From DATLFQ01 sp035540915 (GTDB taxonomy: Bacteria; Actinomycetota; Acidimicrobiia; Acidimicrobiales; GCA-2861595): DNA of 10,309 nucleotides. Within the stretch, counting starts at the first letter, position 1, and each line of letters starts with the position of its first letter. Below the pieces are notes generated by a model. That model was not told where the DNA came from. It ran no database searches and saw only the letters and a list, made by a program, of their open reading frames with translations. The DNA is taken from contig DATLFQ010000217.1 in NCBI GenBank assembly GCA_035540915.1, forward strand, positions 1 through 10,309, written 5' to 3'. The translations under genes and the position numbers were made by a program. This document shows, in pieces, positions 1 through 5,569 of this stretch.

Positions 1-291
1 GATGGCCTCCACCGTCACCGTGCCGCCCTCGGGCCCGGCCGCGTCGCGGACCAGCTCGATGCAGGCCAGCGCGTTGGCCCCGTTGATCATCATGGCGTCC
101 GACCCGCAGACCCCGTGGGCGCACGACCGCCGGAACGCCAGAGTGCCGTCCTGCTCCCACCGGACGGTGTGCAGCACGTCGAGCACCCGGTCGGTGGGCT
201 CGGCCCGCACTCGATAGCTCTCCCAGTGCGGCCGGTCGTCCACGTCCGGGTTGAATCGCTTGACCCGCAGTTCCACGTCGACGAGGGCCAT
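1..291 (-). CDS. sdhB: Succinate dehydrogenase iron-sulfur subunit, N-terminal part (runs off window)
   Basis: This is the electron-transfer subunit of succinate dehydrogenase (complex II), carrying electrons from the SdhA flavin to the membrane quinone. Only the first 97 codons lie in the window; the C-terminal half with the [4Fe-4S] and [3Fe-4S] cysteines is beyond base 1. The translated stretch starts MALVDVELRVKRFNPDVDD and holds the [2Fe-2S] ligand block SCAHGVCGSDAMMINGANAL followed by AC, giving Cys-x4-Cys-x2-Asp-x11-Cys. Asp in the third ligand place is also found in E. coli SdhB. The ATG at 291 was chosen because the family N-terminus begins there; a GTG two codons upstream (297) is the only other in-frame start before the sdhA stop. 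No strong Shine-Dalgarno is visible. It follows sdhA by 139 bases on the same strand, most likely in one transcript. Confidence 0.93.
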   Translation of the reverse strand, partial: MALVDVELRVKRFNPDVDDRPHWESYRVRAEPTDRVLDVLHTVRWEQDGTLAFRRSCAHGVCGSDAMMINGANALACIELVRDAAGPEGGTVTVEAI

Positions 292-430
292 GGGCACAGT
301 TTGGTGCAGCCGGTACGGGTCGACGGTCTCGTGACGCTGGCGGAGGTCCTCTTCGGCCCGGCGCGAGCCGGAAAGCCCGACCGGGGGGACGGCCGCCCAA
401 GGGCTGTCGGTGCGGAGCGCCGAGAAGGGC

Positions 431-2170
431 TCAGTACCTCCGCTCGACGGGCTGATGGCGGCCCCCGGCCACAGGCTTGTAGGTCAGCTCGACGGTACCG
501 TCCGGCCGGCGGGTGGCCAGGGTGTGGCGCATCCACTCTGCGTCGTCCCGGCTCGGATGGTCGGTGCGGAAGTGGGCGCCGCGGCTCTCGGTTCGGGCCG
601 CCGCGCTGGCAACGGTGGCCTCGGCCAGATCGAGCAGGTAGCCCAGCTCCAGCGCCTCGGTCAGGTCGTAGTTGAACGTTGGGCCGGTGTCGTCGATGCG
701 CACCGCATCGGCTCTGTGGCGCAGGTCGGCCAGCCGGGCGGCCGCGGTGGCGAGGCTCGCCGCGGTCCGGTAGACGAAGGCGTGCTCGGTCATGGTGGCC
801 TGGAGGTCGGCGCGCACGGCGGCCGTCTTCTCCTCCCCGGTGCCGGCCTTGAGCCGCTCGACCCGCGCCGCCACCTCGTCCTCGGCGCCGACCACCGGTG
901 ACGGCAGGTCGACCGTCGTCACGAACTCGACCATGGCGCGCCCGCCGCGCTTGCCGAACACCACGATGTCGAGGAGGGAGTTGGTTCCCAGGCGGTTGGC
1001 CCCGTGCACACTGACGCAGGCGCACTCGCCGGCCGCGTACAGACCGGGAACCACCGTGCCGGCTGCGTCGGCCAGCACCTCGGCCGACACGTTGGTGGGG
1101 ATACCGCCCATGGCGTAGTGGGCGGTCGGCTGGACGGGGATGGGCACCGTCTTGGGCTCGATGCCCAGGTAGGTGCGGACGAACTCGGTGATGTCGGGCA
1201 GCTTGGCGTCGATCTGCTCGGGCGGCAGGTGGGTGAGGTCGAGGTGGACGGCGTCGGCCGCCTCGCCGACGCCCCGGCCCTCCAGGATCTCGGTCTGGAT
1301 GGCCCGGGACACCATGTCCCTGGGGGCCAGGTCCTTGATGGTGGGCGCGTAGCGCTCCATGAAGCGCTCGCCCCCCGCGTTGCGCAGGATGCCGCCCTCG
1401 CCCCGGGCCGCCTCGGACAGCAGGATCCCCAGCTTGTAGATGCCGGTGGGGTGGAACTGGAAGAACTCCATGTCCTGCAGGGGGATTCCGCGCCGGTAGA
1501 GCAGCCCCGGACCGTCGCCGGTGAGCGTGTGGGCGTTGGAGGAGACCTTGAAGATCTTGCCGAACCCGCCGGTGGCGAAGAGGGCGGCCTTGGTGGTGAA
1601 CACGTGCAGGTCGCCGGTGGCCAGCTCGTAGGCGACCACCGAGCCCACCCGGCCGTCGACGACGAGAGTGTCCAGCACGTGGAACTCGTTGAAGAAGGTC
1701 ACCCCCCGGGCGACGCACTGCTGGAACAGGGTCTGCAGGATCATGTGTCCGGTGCGGTCGGCCGAGTAGCAGGCCCGGCGGACGGCAGCCTCGCCGAAGT
1801 TGCGGGTGTGCCCGCCGAAGCGGCGCTGGTCGATTCGCCCGTCGGGCGTGCGGTTGAAGGGCAGGCCGAAGTGCTCGAGCTCGATGACGGCGTCGATGGC
1901 CTCACGGCACATGATCTCGGCCGCGGGCTGGTCGACCAGGAAGTCGCCGCCCTTGACCGTGTCGAACAGGTGCCACTCCCAGGAGTCCTCCTCCACGTTG
2001 GCCAGCGCCGCGCACATGCCACCCTGGGCCGCCCCGGTGTGGGAGCGGGTGGGGTAGAGCTTCGTCAGCACCGCGGTCCGGCACCGGCCCGCGCACTCGA
2101 TGGCCGCCCGCAGGCCGGCGCCGCCGGCGCCGACGATGACGGCGTCGTAGGTGTGGCGGTGGACCTGCAC
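431..2170 (-). CDS. sdhA: Succinate dehydrogenase flavoprotein subunit
   Basis: This is the catalytic subunit that oxidises succinate to fumarate in the TCA cycle, at the cytoplasmic face of the membrane as part of complex II. The 579-residue length is normal. The N-terminus has the FAD dinucleotide-binding motif VGAGGAGLRAA (about residues 13-23), and SHTGAAQGG holds His44, the expected covalent FAD attachment site. Further on are the substrate-region motifs QFHPTGIY, MERYAPTIKDLAPRDMVSRA, HYAMGGIPTN and GANRLGTNSLLD. The C-terminus ends with the usual HTLA..DGTVELTYKPV stretch. The start is a GTG at 2170; an ATG eight bases upstream is out of frame. The gene is followed by sdhB and is divergent from a Fur-family gene only 35 bases away. 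No sdhC or sdhD membrane-anchor gene precedes it, unlike the common CDAB order. Confidence 0.96.
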   Translation of the reverse strand: MQVHRHTYDAVIVGAGGAGLRAAIECAGRCRTAVLTKLYPTRSHTGAAQGGMCAALANVEEDSWEWHLFDTVKGGDFLVDQPAAEIMCREAIDAVIELEHFGLPFNRTPDGRIDQRRFGGHTRNFGEAAVRRACYSADRTGHMILQTLFQQCVARGVTFFNEFHVLDTLVVDGRVGSVVAYELATGDLHVFTTKAALFATGGFGKIFKVSSNAHTLTGDGPGLLYRRGIPLQDMEFFQFHPTGIYKLGILLSEAARGEGGILRNAGGERFMERYAPTIKDLAPRDMVSRAIQTEILEGRGVGEAADAVHLDLTHLPPEQIDAKLPDITEFVRTYLGIEPKTVPIPVQPTAHYAMGGIPTNVSAEVLADAAGTVVPGLYAAGECACVSVHGANRLGTNSLLDIVVFGKRGGRAMVEFVTTVDLPSPVVGAEDEVAARVERLKAGTGEEKTAAVRADLQATMTEHAFVYRTAASLATAAARLADLRHRADAVRIDDTGPTFNYDLTEALELGYLLDLAEATVASAAARTESRGAHFRTDHPSRDDAEWMRHTLATRRPDGTVELTYKPVAGGRHQPVERRY

Positions 2171-2191
2171 CTCGCCATCCTGGCAGGCCGT

Positions 2192-2197
2192 TAGGGT
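2192..2197 (+). promoter_or_regulatory. Probable -10 box of a leaderless promoter for the Fur-family gene
   Basis: TAGGGT fits the actinobacterial TANNNT -10 consensus and ends eight bases before the ATG at 2206. Transcription would then begin at or next to the start codon. The same eight-base spacing is seen for msrB and grdE in this window. No convincing -35 box was found, and the sdhA-regulator gap is only 35 bases. Confidence 0.45.
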
Positions 2198-2205
2198 GAG
2201 CCCCG

Positions 2206-2643
2206 ATGAGCGGTGCGAGCCTGCACGAACGGGTGGCCTCGAGCCTGGGGCAGGCTGACCAGCGGTACACCAGCCAGCGCCGCCAGCTCGTCGACCTGCT
2301 GGCCGGTGCCGGGCGCCCGCTGTCGATTCCGGAGATCCTCGGCACCCAACCCGGCCTGGCGCAGAGTTCGGTGTACCGCAACCTCGACACCTTGGAGCGG
2401 GCCGGAGCGGTGCGCCGGGTCCAGGGCGCCGACGAGTTCTCCCGCTACGAGCTGGACGAGGAGTTGACCGGTCACCACCACCACCTCGTGTGCACGAACT
2501 GCCGCCGCATCGCCGACTTCGAGGTGGCGCCGCGCCACGAGCGCTCGCTGGAGCGGGCGCTCGACGCCGCCGCCGCCCAGGTCGGGTTCCAGGTCATGGC
2601 CCACCGGCTCGACCTGTTCGGGCTCTGCGCCGACTGCTCGTAG
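2206..2643 (+). CDS. Fur-family metal-dependent transcriptional regulator, possibly Zur-like
   Basis: A 145-residue DNA-binding repressor of the Fur superfamily. The N-terminal winged helix covers about residues 22-75, with the recognition region QSSVYRNLDTLERAGAVRRV. The dimerisation and metal-binding half has the four-His run at 90-93 followed by Cys96-x2-Cys99, and a C-terminal Cys141-x2-Cys144; the two CxxC pairs are the usual structural zinc site. The neighbouring gene, 62 bases downstream on the same strand, encodes a ZnuC/MntB-like ABC ATPase, which favours a zinc (Zur) or manganese role over iron, but family members cannot be separated safely by eye. The ATG at 2206 has no Shine-Dalgarno; a TAGGGT box ends eight bases before it, which suggests leaderless translation. 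I saw no clear Zur-type inverted repeat nearby. Confidence 0.9.
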   Translation: MSGASLHERVASSLGQADQRYTSQRRQLVDLLAGAGRPLSIPEILGTQPGLAQSSVYRNLDTLERAGAVRRVQGADEFSRYELDEELTGHHHHLVCTNCRRIADFEVAPRHERSLERALDAAAAQVGFQVMAHRLDLFGLCADCS

Positions 2644-2705
2644 CCGCCCACGTCCCGGTCGTGCGCGCAGAACCTCGCCGCCGTCGGGACCGCGCTCGGC
2701 TGCCG

Positions 2706-3512
2706 GTGAGCGGACCGGCGGTACGCTCGTCGACCGTCGCCGATCCCGTGCCCGGCTCCCAGCCGGCCCCCGTCCTGGACGTCGAGGGCGTCACGTTCTC
2801 CTACGGCCGTGACCCGGTGCTGGCCGGCGTCGACCTGGCCGTCGCCCCCGGGGAGTTCGTGGCCCTGGCCGGAGCGAACGGTTCGGGCAAGTCGACCCTG
2901 CTGCGCATCGTGCTCGGCCTGCTGCGGCCCCACGCCGGGCGGGTTCGGCTCTTCGGCTCGGCGCCGGCGGACCTGCGCCCTCGTTGGCAGGTCGGCTACG
3001 TGCCGCAGCGGGCGCCGGTGGACGGGCAGGTACCGGTCACCGTCGAGGAGGTGGTCGCCTCGGGACGCCTGGCCCGGCGCGGCTGGGCCCGCCGGCCCAC
3101 GGCGGCCGACGCCGAGGAGGTCGACCATGCCCTCGCCTCGGTGGCGCTGACCGACCGGCGCACGGCCCGCCTGTCCGAGTTGAGCGGCGGCCAGCAGCAG
3201 CGGGCATTCATCGCCCGTGCCCTGGTCAACCGGCCCTCGCTGCTCATCCTCGACGAGCCGGTGGCCGGGGTGGACGCCGAGTCGCAGCAGCGCTTCCGTG
3301 ACTCCCTGGTCCACATGGTGCGGGACCACACCGCCGCGGTCCTGCTGGTCTCCCACGAGCTCGGGGCGGTGGCCGACGACCTCGACCGCCTGCTGGTGCT
3401 CCAGCGGGGCCGCGTCGCCTTCGACGGCCCGCCGGCGGAGCTGACCGCCGGCGGCGTGAGCCTCGGCGTGCACCGCGACGACCTGCCGGTGTGGCTCGAA
3501 GGGCTGACCTAG
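2706..3512 (+). CDS. znuC: Metal ABC transporter ATP-binding protein (ZnuC/MntB type)
   Basis: A 268-residue cytoplasmic ATPase that would power import of zinc or manganese. In order: Walker A GANGSGKST at 56-64, Q-loop Gln101 in YVPQR (typical of the ZnuC/MntB branch), ABC signature LSGGQQQR at about 159-166, Walker B LLILDEP at 179-185 and switch His217 in VSHE. The start is uncertain: GTG at 2706 gives 22 residues before the first conserved strand; GTG at 2748 (shorter) and 2661 (longer) are alternatives and none has a strong ribosome site. It follows the Fur-family gene on the same strand, so the two are probably co-regulated. No permease or binding-protein gene follows: the next genes are convergent on the other strand, so its partners must lie elsewhere. 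Confidence 0.88.
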   Translation: MSGPAVRSSTVADPVPGSQPAPVLDVEGVTFSYGRDPVLAGVDLAVAPGEFVALAGANGSGKSTLLRIVLGLLRPHAGRVRLFGSAPADLRPRWQVGYVPQRAPVDGQVPVTVEEVVASGRLARRGWARRPTAADAEEVDHALASVALTDRRTARLSELSGGQQQRAFIARALVNRPSLLILDEPVAGVDAESQQRFRDSLVHMVRDHTAAVLLVSHELGAVADDLDRLLVLQRGRVAFDGPPAELTAGGVSLGVHRDDLPVWLEGLT

Positions 3513-3552
3513 GTGCGGGCTCGTACGCGCACAGACCCGCGAGCCACGCCGG

Positions 3553-3575
3553 GGCGGCGCCCTCAGGGCGCCGTC
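3553..3575. terminator. GC-rich hairpin between convergent genes, possible two-way terminator
   Basis: Ten paired positions (one G-T) close on a three-base loop TCA: left arm GGCGGCGCCC at 3553-3562, right arm GGGCGCCGTC at 3566-3575. It lies between the znuC end (3512) and the end of the convergent operon. The loop is exactly the minus-strand stop codon TGA of the DUF6457-like gene. There is no T-run on either side, so it is not a classical Rho-independent terminator, although U-less hairpins are common in high-GC bacteria. Confidence 0.4.
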
Positions 3576-3835
3576 GGCGCGCCGCCGAGGAGCGCCTCCG
3601 CGGCCGCCAGCGCAGCGGCGGGCGTGGCCGTCCCGGCCGCCACGGCGAGGCCGGCGAGGAAGGTCGCCACCGGCGCGCCCGCGCGACTCGTGCCGTGGGC
3701 GACCACCCGGGCCAGGTCGAGCAGCGCGGTCCGGTCGAGCTCGGTGGCCCGGTCGACGCCGAGCGCGTCGGCGTAGCGGTCCAGCCAGTCGCCGGCCCTG
3801 TCGCCGCCTGGCGCCGGCGCGGCCGGGTCGCTCAC
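3563..3835 (-). CDS. Small DUF6457-like protein, last gene of the grd operon
   Basis: A 90-residue soluble protein of unknown function. The core WLDRYADALGVD...LLDLARVVAHGTSRAGAPVATFLAGLAV resembles the actinobacterial DUF6457 domain, which I recall as small stand-alone proteins or C-terminal additions to MobA-like nucleotidyltransferases; this match is from memory and moderate. It has no signal peptide or membrane segment, and ends in an Ala/Pro-rich tail. The GTG start at 3835 overlaps the grdA TGA stop (GTGA), so translation is probably coupled to grdA. Its place as the last gene of a glycine reductase operon is unusual and could hint at a role with GrdA or selenium/redox handling, but that is only an inference. 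Its stop codon lies in the loop of a strong hairpin. Confidence 0.72.
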   Translation of the reverse strand: MSDPAAPAPGGDRAGDWLDRYADALGVDRATELDRTALLDLARVVAHGTSRAGAPVATFLAGLAVAAGTATPAAALAAAEALLGGAPTAP

Positions 3836-4293
3836 CCGACCGGCTTGGCCCGCATGCCGGCCACCGCGTCCCGCAGCCCGTCGGCGTCCAGGACGTCGGC
3901 CATCACGCCGATCTGCTCGTCCCAGACGTCGGGGGGGACGATCGAGCGGACCTCGTCCTCCAGCACGTGGTACACGTCGAGGCCCAACTGGGCCCCGGCC
4001 AGGGCGCCTGCGTACGCCGGATCGCCGAGCCGTACCGTCTCCGCCGCGATCTCGGCTGCCTCCGGGTCCGGAGCGCCGAGGATCACGACCAGGCGGTCAC
4101 GGCCGTGGGTTTCCGCCAGCCGGAGGATCGACTCCTGGCTGCGCAGGTCCATGGCCCCTGAGGCCGTTCAGACGAAGCACTCCGTGGCCACGAAGGCCAC
4201 CTCGCCGCCGGCCGCCGTGACGCACGCGGCGATTGCCGGGCCGCTGATGCCGTCCCGTTCGCCGAGGGCGACCACCTTCTTGTCCTCGAACAC
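3832..4293 (-). CDS. grdA: Glycine/sarcosine/betaine reductase selenoprotein A (in-frame UGA = Sec42)
   Basis: GrdA is the small redox selenoprotein shared by glycine, sarcosine and betaine reductases. It takes the carboxymethyl group from GrdB selenium, passes an acetyl group to GrdC, and is re-reduced by thioredoxin. Reading from GTG 4293 gives 153 codons, close to the clostridial length of about 158. The start is VFEDKKVVALGERDGISGPA, then ATECFV, then TGA at 4170-4168, then TASGAMDLRSQE. This matches the family's CxxU redox site, Cys39-Phe-Val-Sec42, followed by TAxGAMDL. The remainder carries AAETVRLGDPAYAGALAG and QLGLDVYHVLE, both family hallmarks. An AGGAGG ends four bases before the GTG. 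A conventional call would begin at the internal ATG at 4152 and lose the active site. It lies 118 bases downstream of ppk2. Confidence 0.95.
4130..4149 (-). promoter_or_regulatory. Candidate SECIS hairpin of grdA
   Basis: On the mRNA strand CCUG (4147-4144) pairs with CAGG (4137-4134) around a six-base loop CGCAGC. A competing fold extends to GAC/GUC with a two-base bulge. The loop begins 24 bases after the UGA and has G as its second base, which fits published bacterial SECIS rules (loop roughly 16-37 bases after UGA, G in the first two loop positions). The stem is short, and another fold of the CAGG at 4159-4156 with CCUG is possible, so the exact element is uncertain. Confidence 0.5.
4168..4170 (-). 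other. grdA: Recoded TGA codon, selenocysteine 42 of GrdA
   Basis: The TGA follows Cys-Phe-Val and precedes Thr-Ala-Ser-Gly-Ala-Met-Asp, placing it exactly at the Sec of the GrdA CxxU motif. The frame is open and homologous on both sides, so this is recoding rather than a nonsense mutation. The gene's own terminating TGA is at 3834-3832, so the cell must tell the two apart by local RNA structure. Confidence 0.94.
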
Positions 4294-4411
4294 CCGTCCT
4301 CCTCGCTTGCTCGGGTCGCTCAGTCTTGCAGCGGCGTCGTGCTGCTGTCGCCAACGAACTGTGCCGCAGCCGGCGGAACACCCGGCGGTTGTGGCGAGGC
4401 GCGCAGCCGCC

Positions 4412-5227
4412 CTACGTGACGACGACGCCGGCCAGGTCCTCGCCCGGGGGGTAGCGGGGGTCCAGCGCCTCGAGGGTGTCGATCAGGATCGTCGTCGCGG
4501 CGAAGTTGCGGAACCACTTGCGGTCGGCCGGGACCACGTACCAGGGCGCCTCGTCGGTGCTCGTCTCGGCGATGGCCTCGGCGAAAGCGGCCTGGTAGTC
4601 GGCCCAGCGGGCCCGGTCGTCCAGATCGCCGCGGCGGAACTTCCACTGCTTGGTCGGATCGGCCAGACGGGCCCGGAACCGCTCGGCCTGCTCCTCCGGG
4701 GAGATGTGCAGGAACAGCTTCACCACCGTGGTCCCGGCCACGGCCAGGTTGTGCTCGAAGTCGCGGATGAGCTCGAAGCGGGGACGCCACACCGACTCGG
4801 GCGCCAGGCCCTGCACCCGCACCACGAGCACGTCCTCGTAGTGGGACCGGTTGAACACGACCACCTCGCCCCGGGCCGGCGTCCGGCGGTGAACCCGCCA
4901 CAGGAAGTCGTGGGCCCGCTCCTCGTCCGACGGGGCCCGGAACGACACGACCCGGCAGCTGGACGGGTTCAGCCCCTTGAAGAGGTGCTTGACCGTGCCG
5001 TCCTTGCCGCCGGCGTCGATGGCCTGCAACACGACCAGGACCGACAGCGAGCCCTCGGCGAACAACCGCTCCTGCAGGGCGGCCAGGCGGTCGTGCAGGT
5101 CGCCGAAGGTCGCGGTGGTGGCGTCCTTCTCGCCGGGCGCCCCGGCGGTGTCGCCCGGGTCGACGGCGGCCAGGTCGACGGCCGTTCCGGGCGCGATCCG
5201 CCAACGGCCGGTCGTCCCGGGCGGCAG
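4412..5227 (-). CDS. ppk2: Polyphosphate kinase 2 (class III-like), start codon unclear
   Basis: PPK2 enzymes transfer phosphate from polyphosphate to AMP or ADP in the cytoplasm. Motifs in order: Walker A in VVLQAIDAGGKDGT, the DFLWRVHRRTPARGE segment, Walker B region VVVFNRSHYEDVLVVRV, FLHISPEEQ, lid segment DPTKQWKFRRGDL, and APWYVVPADRKWFRN. The AGGKDGT form and overall match resemble the class III enzymes that act on both AMP and ADP. The start is a problem: clear N-terminal family sequence (RWRIAPGTAVDLAAVDPGDT) lies upstream of the first conventional start, TTG 5065, yet no ATG, GTG or TTG exists between there and the preceding in-frame TGA. I place the start at a CTG (5227) preceded by AAAGGG; a minimal reading is 4412-5065. 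The frame is also continuous with trxA across that TGA. It lies inside the grd operon, in the place where grdD might be expected. Confidence 0.88.
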   Translation of the reverse strand: MPPGTTGRWRIAPGTAVDLAAVDPGDTAGAPGEKDATTATFGDLHDRLAALQERLFAEGSLSVLVVLQAIDAGGKDGTVKHLFKGLNPSSCRVVSFRAPSDEERAHDFLWRVHRRTPARGEVVVFNRSHYEDVLVVRVQGLAPESVWRPRFELIRDFEHNLAVAGTTVVKLFLHISPEEQAERFRARLADPTKQWKFRRGDLDDRARWADYQAAFAEAIAETSTDEAPWYVVPADRKWFRNFAATTILIDTLEALDPRYPPGEDLAGVVVT

Positions 5228-5230
5228 CGC

Positions 5231-5569
5231 TCAGCCCTTTGCCGGGGCGGCCGTCGCGCCGTCCAGCCAAGCGACGAGCGACTCCGGCGTGATGTCGTTG
5301 CCCGTCAGCCGGGCCACCTCGGCGCCGTCGCGGAAGAGCAGAAAGGCGGGCAGGCCCATCACCCGCAGCTCCATGCACAGGCGCCGGGCGGTCGGAGCTT
5401 CCAGGGCGATCACGCGCAGGTCGTCGCGCTCGGCGTCCAGCTTCTCCACGGAGGGCAGCAGGGCGAGGCACGGCCGGCACTCCGGGCCCCACACGTCCAC
5501 CAGCACGGTGCCCTCCGCGACCAGGTCGCGGAAGTTCTCCTTGGTGGCCTCGGTCAGCGTTCCAGCCAT
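5231..5569 (-). CDS. trxA: Glycine-reductase-type thioredoxin
   Basis: A 112-residue thioredoxin that would re-reduce oxidised GrdA after each turnover. The active site is WGPECRPC (Cys31-Arg-Pro-Cys34), not the usual WCGPC. This resembles the atypical thioredoxins of clostridial grd clusters, which as I recall have sites such as GCEPC, and the following CLALLPSVEKL and ARRLCMELRVMGLPAF also match that type. Pro74 is the conserved cis-Pro; Cys65 is an extra cysteine. The ATG at 5569 shares one base with the grdC stop (TGATG), with an AGGAG just upstream. No thioredoxin reductase gene is in the window, so TrxB must be encoded elsewhere. The gene ends with TGA at 5233-5231, immediately followed by ppk2 in the same frame. 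Confidence 0.93.
   Translation of the reverse strand: MAGTLTEATKENFRDLVAEGTVLVDVWGPECRPCLALLPSVEKLDAERDDLRVIALEAPTARRLCMELRVMGLPAFLLFRDGAEVARLTGNDITPESLVAWLDGATAAPAKG

Noticed and set aside
292..430. N-terminal extension of sdhB or a small gene between sdhA and sdhB
   Set aside because: The frame is open but has no ATG, TTG or GTG beyond 297, and the sequence does not resemble SdhB.
1004..2194. Long plus-strand open frame antisense to sdhA
   Set aside because: Its translation is low-complexity and rich in Gly, Val, Gln and Asp, as expected for an antisense shadow in GC-rich DNA; sdhA on the other strand has clear motifs.
2171..2205. Zur or Fur box in the divergent gap
   Set aside because: No AT-rich inverted repeat of the known types was visible in these 35 bases.
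3832..4152. Short protein starting at ATG 4152
   Set aside because: The ATG is Met48 of GrdA; homologous sequence and a good ribosome site lie upstream beyond the Sec codon.
4294..4411. Internal promoter before grdA
   Set aside because: A TTGGCG is present, but no TANNNT box lies at a sensible distance, so I could not support a promoter in this 118-base gap.
5231..5233. Third selenocysteine codon joining trxA to ppk2
   Set aside because: Neither family has Cys or Sec at this place, the TrxA domain is complete, and no clear SECIS was drawn; an ordinary stop is more likely.
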